Of a stretch of 64,000 nt of DNA, positions 11,287 to 22,404 are shown in pieces. Under the pieces are notes generated by a model. That model saw only the letters and a list, made by a program, of their open reading frames with translations. It was not told the origin of the DNA and searched no databases. The position numbers and the translations under genes were made by a program. Location of the stretch: assembly GCA_036346395.1 (NCBI GenBank), contig CM070601.1, positions 9,049,763 through 9,113,762 on the forward strand. Reading direction: 5' to 3'. Position 1 is the first letter of the stretch. Each line of letters starts with the position of its first letter. The DNA comes from Hsuehochloa calcarea (taxonomy: Eukaryota; Streptophyta; Magnoliopsida; Poales; Poaceae).

Positions 11287-11501
11287 TGTTATGAAACTTA
11301 GAAGGTTCTGTATGGACAAATACTATAACTGTATTTGGGGGGTTTAGTTTATAAATAGAGAGACGGTGTTACCCATGTAATCATTCCTGATTCATTAATA
11401 AAGACTCCTGGCGTTCTCTCTCTCATATTGGTGTCTCTGGTGTTATTGATTGATTGCGTGATTGTATTATCGTTCATTGATTCATCGATTATTTCTTAAC
11501 A
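11287..11501 (+). mobile_element. Copia 5' LTR, unit B copy
   Basis: 215 bp, TGTTATGAAAC to TTAACA. It pairs with the 3' LTR at 15340-15547 to bound a 4.26 kb element (11287-15547). LTR copies differ visibly at many single positions, so the insertion is not recent. Confidence 0.93.
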
Positions 11502-12169
11502 CGTTATCAGCACGAATCGCTCTCCAAGGTGAAAGGTAATTTCAATCTACTGCGCATTGCAATTTATGTTCTAATCTAGATTGATACTAGATCTGCAATG
11601 CCATGATTAGATCTACAGTTTGTGTTCTAAGATTAAGATCTAGATCCAGTAGACTAATCAACACACCCATGTGGCCTCGGATCACATGAACAGTAAAACA
11701 AAAAAAAAAGCCTCTCCCTCGGCCGACCGTCGGCGCGCCCGAAGACGCCGACGCCAACGCCAACCGTCTGTCGCACCACCTCTGCTCGCTGCCACCTGCG
11801 CCCGAATGCGCCGCCCCGAAGGCACCCACCACATCACAGGAAGAAGGGGGGAAGGGGAAGATCCGGCCACCCGCCGCCGGTTGAATCGCGCCGCCGGTTG
11901 AACCTCGCCGCGCTCGGCCGCCTCGCTCGCGCACTACCGGTGCGCATGTGAAGCCGCCGTCGTGCGGACGCCTTGATGAAGAAGGTGGAGGGGCCGGATC
12001 GATCGCGCCGCCGACACAAGCTCCGGCCGTCCGCCAGCGCCATCTCGGCCCGTCCGCCGGCCACTCGCCACGGCTCTCGCGCCGCTTCAAGGCGCCTCCT
12101 CGAGGACGCCGCCCAGGAGTCGCCGTCGCCGACTGCACCGCTTTAGATATCTGAAAGTAGAGGCGGAGT
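11502..12169 (+). mobile_element. Copia leader with GC-rich tract, unit B
   Basis: Copy of 8432-9085 with numerous short indels, including a longer A-run near 11700. No gag domain or CCHC zinc knuckle is recognisable, so gag is either lost or replaced by this GC-rich segment. Long frames here are composition-driven. Confidence 0.65.
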
Positions 12170-15073
12170 CACCTATTTTCCTGGAGAGAATACATGGTGA
12201 TATCTGTGGACCTATTCAACCCCTGTCGGGCCCCTTTAGATATTTTATGGTCGATTAGATGCTTCTACTAGGTGGTCCTATGTATGATCACTGCCTACTA
12301 GGAACAACGATTTGCTAAACTAATAGCTCAAATTATCAGAATAAAGGCCAACTTTCCAGATGAAAGAATTAAGTCCATTAGAATGGACAATGCCGGTGAG
12401 TTTACCTCTAAGGCATTTAATGACTATTGTTTAGCTTTTAGGTATTAAGGTAGAGCATTATGTACCGCATGTCCACACTCAGAATGGCCTTGCAGAGTCA
12501 TTCATCAAAAGAATTAAGCTAATTGCTAGACCCCTCTTTGCAGAGCAAGAGGCTCCCACCGATTGTTGGGGTCATGCGTTGTTGCATGCAAAGAAGACTA
12601 ATAAATTTAAGACCAACTGCATACCATCAATTTTCCCCTTTGCAACTAGTGTGTGGGAAAGAACCAAGTATTTCCCATCTGCGAAAATTTGGTTGTACTG
12701 TATACGTGCCAATTTCACCACCACAACGTACAGCCATGCGCCCCCACCGGAAGTTGGGAGTATATGTCGGTTTGAGTCCCCGTCGATTATTAAATATCTT
12801 GAACCTACCACGAGAGACATGTTTACGGCCTGACACGCCGATTGTATCTTTGATGAAGAAAATTTCCCGGCATTAGGGGGAGGAATAGATAAATACCGAG
12901 AAATAGATTGGAATGCCTCAGGCATTCAGGCCCTAGATCCACGCACTAAAGAAGCTGAACTAGAAGTTCAGCGAATAATAAACCTGCAGCAAATTGTAAA
13001 TAACTTGCCAGATGCATTCACTGATCAGAAGTGAGTAACAAAGTCTTATATACCAGCAGCAAATGCTCCGGATAGAGTAGAAATACCCCAGAAGGATACT
13101 CGAACCACTCCAACCCCTCATGTGAAGAAGAGGGGAGAGCACCGAGAATGAGGCCTCAATTCGCGGAGACGTCCCGCAGAAAATAGAACTCAATAAGACA
13201 TCTTCTGGTCGGTTGAAGAGAATCAACATGAAGTTAAAAATACCTCAAGGAAATAATCTCAAGATAGTAAACCCAAAGACAATTACGCGCATTACGCCTA
13301 ATATTGGGATTTCGGAAGAACCAGACTCCGTCGTTGTGAGAAATCACGAGGAGCTGGATGAAATGAATGAAGAAATATCCACTAATTTTGTTGAGTCAGG
13401 AGAACTATATAAAAGGAAAACTATAGTTGTCGACATCTATTTCGCCTAAAAAATTGCTAGAAACCTTGAATGGATCCAAAACCAAAGTCCTTAGTGAATG
13501 CCGTAAGCGTTGGACCGGGTAAATGGAAGGAAGCAATTGGGGCAGAATTACTCTCGCTGAATAACAGAAAAGTGTTTGACCCGATAGTCCAAACATCGCC
13601 CAAGGTATTCCCTATAGGATGCAAATGAGTTTTCGTCCGGAAGAGAAACGAAAATAATGATGTGGTGAGATACAAAGCGAGACTTGTGCACAAGGGTTCA
13701 CGCAGAGACCCGGTATTGATTATGATGAAACTTATTCTCCTGTCATGAGTGGGACAACGTTCCGATACTTAATATCAATGGCAGCAGGTATGAATTTATG
13801 TATGTAGTTAATGGATGTAGTGACAGCATATCTATATGGGTCACTTGATTCAGATATTTATATGAAAGTCCCAGAAGGAGTAAAGATTTCGGATCAAAAT
13901 AAAGTGAATCGAAATATGTACATCGTCAAGCTGGAAAGGTCGTTGTACGGATTAAAACAATCTGGAAGAATGTGGTACAACCGACTTAGTGAAGTCCTCC
14001 TGAAGAAAGAATATACTAATAGTGAAGACTGTCCCTGTGTATTCATAAAGAAATCCCAGAATGGATTCTGTATTATTTCAGTATATGTCGATGATCTGAA
14101 TATCATCGGGACGACAGAAAACATAAAAGAAGCAAGTTCTTATCTTGTTAAAGAATTTGAAATGAAGGATTTGGGCCGAACCAAATTTTGCTTAGGCCTG
14201 CAGCTGGAGCACCTCCCTGAAGGAGTTTTTGTATACCAATCCTCATATATCAAGAAAGTCATAGAGAAATTTAACATGGACAAATCATATCCGGTAAAAA
14301 CCCCGATGGTAGTCCGATCCCTAGAAGCGGATAAAGACCCTTTTAGACCAAAGATGGAAAATGAGGAAATTCTTGGACCAGAAGTTCCGTACTTAAGTGC
14401 TATTGGGGCACTAATGTATCTAGCTAACTGCACAAGGCGGACATTGCCTTTGCAAGAAACTTGCTAGCTGTGACATAGCGCACTCAACTCAAGACATTGG
14501 GGCATTAAACTCGTATTCGTGTACCTTCTGTGGTACGTAAGATCTTCGATTATTTTACCCGAAGAACCAAGACATGTCTATGGTTGGATACACAGATGCA
14601 GGATATCTGTCTAATCCACATAATGTGAAATCCCAGACAGGATTTGTATTTCTTTGTGGTGGTACAACCATCTCTTGGCGATCATTTAAGCAGACCTTGG
14701 TAGCTACGTCCACCAACCACTCATAAATAATCGCATTATATGAAGCCTCACGAGAATGCGTTTGGCTTAGGCGGATGATTAGCCATATCAAGAAGTCATG
14801 TGGCATAAACACCGTCGATGACCCCACTATTATCTATGAAGATAATGCAGCTTGTATTGCACAAATGCAGGTGTGCTATGTTAAGAGTAATATCACGAAG
14901 CATATTGCTCCTAAATTCTTTTATCCTCATGAGCTTCAGAAGAATGGGGAGATAAAAGTTTTAAAGGCTAAGTCTTGTGATAATCTAACAGATTTATTCA
15001 CAAAATCTCTCCCAACCTCTAGCTTCCACAAATGTGTTCGAGGCATAGGGATGAGACAGCTTAGCGAGTTATA
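12170..15073 (+). pseudogene. Copia pol polyprotein (integrase-RT-RNase H), decayed
   Basis: Readable in pieces across several frames. Integrase: VEHYVPHVHTQNGLAES and the following core at about 12440-12700, then KFGCTVYVPISPPQR. RT: YDETYSPVMSGTTFRYL, then MDVVTAYLYGSLDSDIYMK, LYGLKQSGRMWYNRL, the YVDD box, and KFCLGLQLEH (13811-14467). RNase H: YTDAGYLSNPHNVKSQTG, ISWRSFKQTLVATST, YEDNAACIAQMQ and LTDLFTKSLP to the stop at 15072. Lesions include TGA for Trp at 13626-13628 (after GCK), a stop inside NHS-II of RNase H, a stop before MDVVTAYLYG, and several frameshifts. It cannot supply functional enzymes. Confidence 0.93.
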
Positions 15074-15330
15074 AAGTTCAGGGGGGGGTGAATCCCTAAA
15101 CCATAGCCCATATGTAAGACCAGAAGACTTACATGATCCCAAAGATCCAAATGTTGCTCTTTTTTCCTTTGTGAGTTTTCCTGAAATTTTCTCACGTAAA
15201 TGTTTTTAATGAGGCAACAAGTGCGATCTAAGAAATGGATGCGATGCACTCTTTTCTCCATCCTCTTTTTTCCCATTGGGTTTTTGGGAGGAGTTTTTAA
15301 TGAGACATGTGCATGCTGTGGTATTCGCCC

Positions 15331-15339
15331 AAGGGGGAG
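15331..15339 (+). other. Copia polypurine tract
   Basis: AAGGGGGAG directly before the 3' LTR start at 15340, the expected plus-strand priming site. Confidence 0.85.
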
Positions 15340-15547
15340 TGTTATGAAACCTAGAAGGTCCGGTATGGGCAAATACCAGAACTGCCCCTGAGGGGGCTTA
15401 GTCTATAGATAGAGAGACGGTGCTACCCATGTAATCATCCCTGATTCATTAATAAAGACTCCTGGCGTTCTCTCTCTCACATTGGTGTCTCTGGTGTTAT
15501 TGATTGATTGTGTGATTGTATTATCGTTCATCGATTATTTCTTAACA
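15340..15547 (+). mobile_element. Copia 3' LTR
   Basis: 208 bp, TGTTATGAAACC to TTAACA. Lacks one short ttcatcga-type repeat present in the 5' LTRs, which explains most of the length difference. Confidence 0.93.
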
Positions 15548-15879
15548 AGCGTCATATCCGTCTGTCACTACGAGCATGCAGGCATGCATGCCATATCAGG
15601 AGAGCTGGCTCGGCTCGGGCCCAAACGTTTGATAGGCTTCTCAAGAAAACCGTGCCAAACTAGGCCAGGTCACGGACGGTATTTTGGGGCCTGGCTGGCT
15701 AGACCATCTCCGGTGATCACACCCGTGTGTTGGGCCTTGGCGCCGCGAGCCCTTACTCGCCAGCCATGACCACTCGTCACCCGGGCTCGCTCCTCGGCAC
15801 ACCGCACACCACCTCTACTCTGTTCGACTCGGATCGGCTCGGCACCACCTACAGAGAATCACTGTTTAAATATTGATTT
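15548..15879. other. GC-rich spacer
   Basis: No gene recognised. A 95-codon plus frame crosses the LTR end and has no domain. Confidence 0.5.
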
Positions 15880-17455
15880 TGTCTACATCAATGGTACATG
15901 GCAGTAACATTATAGTACATGTTATAAAATTAACGATTTTAACAAATATTTAAAATTAATTTTAGCATAAATTAAGATAATTAAAATCATCTTTCTAGCC
16001 GTATATAAATGACAGAAATAACATGTAAACATGTAATATCTTCATGTCAGATAAATATGTTAATATGCTCAATAGATGAAACATGTAAACATACAAAATC
16101 AACATATTGCTTAGATTTTAAATGTTTGTTTATTGCTCTCGAGATGGCGGGCTGCTCAAGATATGATCTTGGTCTCCTCGCCACTTGGGTCAACAATTTT
16201 ATCATAAATTAAATATGACAATTACCTTGAAATAAATTAGGCTTTGAGTTCAAATAAAATCTTTCTAGTATAATTAGTCACTTAATGCAAATCAACTTTG
16301 AATTCATTGGACAACATGTAATTGATTCTACCACTCAAGATATCAATTTACAACAATGTATAACAGTAACCGAAAAGGATCATAGTGAACAGAGATTGAT
16401 CAAAGATCACAGTGAATAGACTGGATTAATAATCATAGTGAACAAACAAACATGTATGACACAATAAAAAGCAATAAGAAATCTACAAGCTCAAGATCAA
16501 TTTATATCCAATTATCGTATTCAATTCTCACAATGGCCCCAACTCCCATCGAGCATTAACCCAAGCCCACAACATACTAAGCAATATCTCCCAGTGCTAG
16601 ATTCAATCAAATCAACACAATTTGAAACTTCTACTAGCACAACACATATGTAAAGTAATGCGAAAAATAGAAAACAACAATACTCACGATGCGGATGGCA
16701 CTCAAAGTCACCGAGTAGAACCGAGCAAGGCACGCGAAATGCGCTATATCAAAAAATCAATCGCCCCGCTGTGCCACGAATACCAGAATAGATTGGCGGA
16801 GATACAATGCCAATCTTCACAATTCGGGACACATTTAAAGATGAAACCGAGGTATAGAGAATGTCACATAAGAATCACACCACGATGCACCGACCGAATA
16901 CACTCAAGCAGCATAAATCACCAAACCAAAGCTCACTTCCACTCCCAGATCGAGCCAGAGTCGGCCGAATCCAAGCTCCAATGGTGCAAGTCCCAAATCC
17001 TCTCACCGCAACCCAACAAAGGAGAGGACGCAAGAGAATAACTGGGATGCGTAAGGAGGAGGATCTGGTCCTCACCGCCGATGGCGCCTCGTCAAACCAT
17101 GACGGCGCAGCAGCTCTAAAAGTCAAAAAGCCCAAAAACTAAAGAGAAATCGGGAAGAGGAAGAGCCAAAAAGGGGGAAGAGAGCTAACTGCTTTTCAGG
17201 TTAGGAAAGAAGAGGAGAGGAGCAGCGCGATGGCAGCCAACGGCCTGCGATCGAAGCGCCCATGCCGGCCAGCACCTCTAGCGTTGCTGCTCGCGTCGGG
17301 TGAAGCCCATGCCGAACACGCATAAGGATAGGGCTGAAGACTCAAGTTGGAGACACTCCGCCTTATCTCTTGCTCTTCTCTCACCAACAGGTGGGCCTCA
17401 CCTTCTTTTATTTTTATTTTTCTATTTATTTTTCTCAAATGAGAAATTACCACAA
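15880..17455 (-). repeat. Dispersed repeat family R1, copy 1
   Basis: Minus-strand copy of a repeat present four times here (also 18125-19250, 27490-28330, 34180-35700). Shared blocks, reading the minus strand: an edge with GTAATTTCTCATT and a GGGACC/GGCCCAC-type stretch, a GC-rich block, then GTGCCTTGCTCGG, GACTTTGAGTGCCATC (about 16690-16725), and near the far end GAGCAGCCCGCCATCT with GAGAGCA (about 16140-16160). This copy is the most diverged. No conserved open frame is shared by all copies. Confidence 0.7.
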
Positions 17456-18124
17456 GTATTATAATACAGTGAAATATATCGTTTGATCTAAATTATTTGT
17501 TTTAGATCGGACGTTGAAGAGAAGAACACAACGTATATCACTTTAATATATCACTTTAATACAGAGGATCCGCTTCCCTCTCACCACCGGCGGCAGCACG
17601 CGGGAGAGATGCCGCGCCTGGACCGCTAGACATTCCCCGCCTTCCTCTAGTCCCACCTGACAGTAGTCCTCACCCGTCCGCACAGTGCCTGATCTCGAGG
17701 TTTTCCTGGCCTGCTCTAGAGTTGCCCACCCGCCGCCGCCGCCGCCGCCGCCGCCCCCACATGGCCACATGGTATTAGTCCTCACCCGTCTGCACGGTGG
17801 AAATTGGCCGTGATATGGAGACTTTGCCCGGGCCGAGATTTTACCGGTCGCGGTTGGGCCCAACACTGTCGGCCGCTTCGTTTCTTTTACGCGTCGTTAA
17901 ACTGAAGCCTGTAACCGATGTAGGTGGCAAGATACGCCTTTCCACGTCTGATGGCGGCCAGGGAGCAGGATCTCGAGTGAACGTACGCCGATCCGTTCAG
18001 TTCAGTGCTGGGAACGTGCTACTGTATGTAACCGGGAAGAACGTGTGCAACTTTTGTATTCATCGATCCTCCCAGCGAAACCATCTTCTCACAGACTATT
18101 TCACTATGATGCACGTGTTGTAAA
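17456..18124. other. Spacer with GCC trinucleotide run
   Basis: Contains a (CCG)n run at about 17730-17757 that creates a poly-Gly frame on the minus strand, and a short direct repeat (gtcctcacccgtc at 17657 and 17778). No gene recognised. Confidence 0.6.
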
Positions 18125-19250
18125 TATTACGGTTTTAATTATGAACAAGAAAGCATAATTCTAGCACCAACAAAATGACATGAGCATCAAATAAACGTCT
18201 CTTAACATAGATATACTACTCAAGTCATTTGAACATAAATAATGCTATAATACTCAAATTGAAGTTGTTTAAATGTGCTCTGAGATGTTGGGCTGCACAA
18301 GCTTGAAGCAAGGCCTCCTCGCCACTCGTGGTCTATCCTGTTCACAAATTATGCGTTCTAAGTAATAAGTCAGGCTTAGAACTATAATATTACTTATCAG
18401 ATTCTAACAATAGCTAGCAATTTAATACCACAAGTAAAATTGCACTAACAGAGAAGTACATAAATAATATATGGCAAGTAATAAAACTGTAACATACAAC
18501 AAAATAGCTCAAAGTCTAGCTTATGTCTCCAAATTGTCACACTAATCTCACCATGACCAATATCCTTACTAAGCAATTTAGAAGCCCACAATCTATTGTG
18601 CAAAGTCACCCAGTACTAATGCTACTTAAAACAAAGATAGATATGTACGGAATCACTAGTATGACACTAAGCACAAATAGGATAAACAAGAACCAGAGTA
18701 ACTCGCAGAGTTGATGGCACTCAAAGCCACCAAGAAACCTACAAGGCAAGGCACGTCTAGGCCGACACTGTCCCAGAAAATTTATCGCTGCCGCTATGCT
18801 GCAGTGTGAATGTGTGATCAGTGTGGTTCTCAGAGATATAATGTTATTCTCCGCAATTAAAGGCACACCAAATTGGAATCGAGGTCCAGAAGGTGCCGCA
18901 CAAGGCTACAAAATAAATCACACACCAGTCAAGTGCACGAACAAAGCGACCACTCACCAAAAGTCACAGTTGCGTGCGACTGCGACCACCAACAATCTCC
19001 AATCACAAGCACCACCGAACCACAGTCAAGCCTCACCACGTACGAATACGATGGGCTCCTGAGGTACAGCGAAATCACCGACAATGGCACAACCGCCGCA
19101 CCTACCTCGTCCGCTCCGCTGCTGCCAAGGAAAACCAGCCGCTCGCCACTTACTCCGCGAGGAGATGGCGAGCCCTTGGGTCGTCGGTGGACAGGAAGCC
19201 GAATCGCAGCCGCTGCCGACTTGGAGAAATTCTAAAAGGAGCCCTCATAA
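18125..19250 (-). repeat. Dispersed repeat family R1, copy 2
   Basis: Minus-strand copy, very close to the plus-strand copy at 34180-35700. Shared blocks on the minus strand include ATCTCTGAGAACCAC (about 18825-18845), CAGCATAGCGGCAGCGATAA, CGGCCTAGACGTGCCTTGCC, GGTGGCTTTGAGTGCCATCA, CTCTGGTTCTTGTTTATCCT and GCCCAACATCTCAGAGCA (about 18280-18297). Frames inside it (for example 18606-18866) contain stops at matching sites in other copies, so I read it as non-coding. Confidence 0.8.
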
Positions 19251-20253
19251 GTCATAATACAACAGTACGTACTATCATATTCAACTAAACTTTGTTTTGT
19301 AGGTTGCATGTTACTTTCACCTGACACCGGCTTCGTTTGGCCGTCGAGCCTAGGCTGACGATTTCCTATGACCCTACGGTGTCCAGGTAGCTTGACTCGA
19401 TCGACTGCTCATCTGCCATGGATCCATGACAAGCCAACGAGCCCTGCAAGAGAGGAGCACGAGCGTACGTGCCCAAGCTAAGAAACAGGCAAAAGCAAAG
19501 CGATTCCGCTGTCCCTGCAACCAGCCAGCCAGCCAACCAACCGATCACCAAGACTTTCCAATCCATGTCAAGCCCTGCATTCATTGCCACGCTCGCCACC
19601 CGCTGCGCCCCCTCCCAAAACGAGCAAAGCATCGCGCTCATATCATTCCATTTCCATCCTTCAGGTAACCCCACCCCTGATCGGCACGGTGGTTGAGCTG
19701 TCTAATTGATCGATCGATTCATTGTTCGCATGCTGTGGGGAACAGTAGCCGCAAAAGGCCCGGCACTGCCAGATCTCAGGCCGTAAATGGTATTGCATAA
19801 CAGTGTATTTATCTTTGTGGGGTTGCAGCAGAGCTCACAGTTTTAGTCAAATGTTCATGTAGGGGGTGGCCTGTTGATGCCAGCAACGTATCTCGTGCAC
19901 ATAGGGGATTTGGTGGGCATATGGACATGACAAATCTGAGCCATCCAACACGAAATCGGCGGCCGAGATCCCAGCGGGCCAAATCCCACCACCCACCCAG
20001 CGCTCTTTTGCGGGAAAAAAAAACCCCATCCGATTTGTCCCCCCCCTCCCTTCAGACCAAATCAATCCCCACCAGCACTTGACCGAGCTAGGGTTTGGGA
20101 GAGAGACGAGCGTGGTGCTGCCCGTGTTCGCCGCTGATTCGCCGTTCGCCCCCCCACCCCCGGCACCAACCCTGTGCTCCCTGCACCGCCTGTACATTCT
20201 CCCGCGTGATCCCTCCCGTGCATTGATAATCTAGCTAGAAAGAACGAGAACAA
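19251..20253. other. Spacer, possible 5' leader of the FAR1-like gene
   Basis: No protein domain seen. The stretch at about 20040-20200 (pyrimidine runs, agggtttgggag) resembles a grass 5' leader. It leads into the FAR1-like pseudogene, but no FAR1 DNA-binding exon lies between them. Confidence 0.4.
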
Positions 20254-21655
20254 TGTTGCATTTTATTTGACTATATTATTGACGATAAGGGTAGATTGGT
20301 GCATCTGTTTAGGGTAGATGCAACTTGTAGGAAGAATTATGTTCATTTTGACGAGTTTCTCTTATTTGATACAACATATAATATAAACCAATGCAACATG
20401 ATCTTTGCACCATTCATGGGAGTGAATAACCATAGGGGATGTGTTCTGTTTGGGGCTGCATTGCTGCTCGATCAAATGATAGAAATATTCAAATGGTTGT
20501 TCCATACCTTCTTAAGATGTATGAGAGGTTTTATACCTAGGCTTATAATAACTGATGAAGATGCAACCATGAAAAAGTCAATTGAACATGTCTTCCCAAC
20601 TAGCATGCATAGGTTATGCAGGTGGCACATATTGAATAAACTTCCAACAAAGATAAGGCTAGATTTGAGGGATAACTAAATCTTTTATAGTCGTGTCAAT
20701 TCATACGTGTATTCCTCTGAAACTCTAGAAGAATTTGAGTCACAATGGGCTGCTATTATTTCTGATTTTGGTTTGGAAGATAATGAGTAGCTGGCTGGTT
20801 GGTATAGTATTCGGGCATCTTGGGTACCGGCTTACTTTATGGATATACCCTTGACATGAATTCTTAGAACAACTTCCAAGTCAGAAAGTGCAAATTCTGT
20901 TTCAATCGCTTTATTGGTTGCAAACATAATTTGGTTGAGTTATGAATCGATTCGACACTGCAATAGAGGAGCTAAGAGAAGGAGCTAAAAGAAGATCATG
21001 CCACTTTTCACACGAAGCCTCGGTCTAAGACACCAAGTGCAATAGAGTTGCACGACAGTGAAGTGTTCGCACATGAGGTGTTCGCAAAATTCTAGAAGGA
21101 GGTTATTGCTGCCAGGGACAACTGTGTTATTGAGAGCACGACACAAGTATGCAACCTTACAATAACATCGGTGAAGGAGAATGACAAGAAGGTAAGAGAA
21201 GTCACATGTGACACTAACACCATGATTGCCCACTCCTCCTGCATATTGTTTGGCACACATGGAATTCTTTGTCGTCACATTATCCTTGTATTACGAGGTG
21301 CATTGCTGAATGAGCTTTCAAGTCATTATGTTTTGAAAAGGTGGACTGCAAATTGCAAGAGAGAGGTTGTATTTGATGAGAATGACAATGTTCTGGAGGA
21401 AAACCCCAAAGATCCCATGGAGGAAGGAATTAAAAAGTTGTCTTCGGAGATGCGCAAGACTTGGAAGATGTGATACATCGATCTAGACCTTCACTTCCGT
21501 ACATAAAGAATGCGAGAGGGAAGCTTAAAAAGTTTATGCATGAGATAAACTGGGAAATTTCTGCCCGACAACAAACTAGAGTGGAGGAGGTTGAAGCATA
21601 TCTTGGGTGTGGCATCACTGATCAAATCGATATATTGCCGCTAACCCCAATTTAG
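20254..21655 (+). pseudogene. FAR1/FHY3-family (MULE transposase-derived) pseudogene
   Basis: FAR1-related proteins are transcription factors domesticated from Mutator-like transposases: FAR1 zinc finger, MULE transposase domain, SWIM finger. Visible here: IIDDKGRLVHLFRVDATC, FDTTYNINQCNMIFAPFMGVNNH and IITDEDATMKKSI to CRWHILNKLP (MULE domain with the D...E setting, 20260-20679). WYSIRASWVPAYFMDIPL follows, then the SWIM block: HSSCILFGTHGILCRH (about 21229-21276) and the conserved KRWTANCKREVVFDEND. The N-terminal FAR1 domain is absent. Stops include TAA at 20677-20679 and TAG for Trp at 20788-20790; several frameshifts occur between 20850 and 21170. It could be a host FRS gene or a MULE; no MULE termini were found. 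Confidence 0.85.
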
Positions 21656-22404
21656 CAAATTATTGGATTTGCTATCAGGCTAGGGGGCGATCTGACCGAC
21701 AAAGGGTCGCCGGTCAAACCGGTTGTGGCTAGCTGTCTAACGGGCTAGGGGTGGCGGTCAAATCATCCATGGCCAACGAAGTGGAATTTTGAGGAATATG
21801 ATCAAATACTTATGTGAGTGTTTGGAGGTGTGTTTGCATTAAGTGCTATGAAAAATAGAAACTGGATGCGAAACTAGATAGAGTTTTACCGAAAAGTTCA
21901 CAGAGTGTGTTTTTCGAACTTGGGAAGCGGTTTGGCCGGCCGAGGGCAACGGTCAGACCGGCCAGGGTGCGGTCATGAACAGTGAGGTGTGATGATCTTG
22001 TGTAATTGGCCAAAGTCATGGGATTCAGTGCTTATGTGTTGTATGATGCATGTTTTAGATAACATGGGTCAAGTTGCGAGGAACTTATGCCCTAATCAAT
22101 TTTTGGTCTACTATTTTACAAGTGGCTTGGAGTAAACTACGGTCAATGACAATGATGATCTAGACTAGGCTAAGAGAGTTGAGGTCCAGAACGATCGAGG
22201 ATGCCGAGTGAAATGGTTGGACTCTAGCATGGCGCAAGATGGACAAGAATGACCAAACGAAAAGTTCAGTGCAACAGGTTGCATCAAGTGACTTGGGGGT
22301 CAGTGCAAGTGCCATGGTGGTTTCTGTGGGAGCCGGATGGGAGAGACTTGCTAACATAAAGAGAGCCATTGATGAACCTACTCATGGCGAAGCATGAGAT
22401 TGCT
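21656..22404. repeat. Unclassified repeat with GGTCAAACCGG motifs, left part
   Basis: Contains several short GGTCAAACCGG/GGTCAGACCGG motifs (about 21710-21970). The same motif type recurs at 27205-27240. The 3.4 kb solo LTR is inserted at 22404. No gene seen. Confidence 0.5.
22400..22404. other. Target-site duplication TTGCT (left)
   Basis: TTGCT here and at 25794-25798 flank the solo LTR exactly. Confidence 0.9.

Larger units (their letters stand above)
9256..12345. repeat. 3.09 kb tandem duplication, unit B
   Basis: Second copy of 6171-9255. Beyond about 12345 it continues uninterrupted into the rest of the Copia element, so unit B joins the original 3' flank and unit A the original PDR flank, the geometry of a simple direct tandem duplication made after the Copia insertion. 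Confidence 0.93.

Noticed and set aside
8219..15547. Treating the Copia as a single 7.3 kb element
   Set aside because: The 3.07 kb offset repeat of LTR plus PDR exons shows a later tandem duplication; the element proper is 11287-15547.
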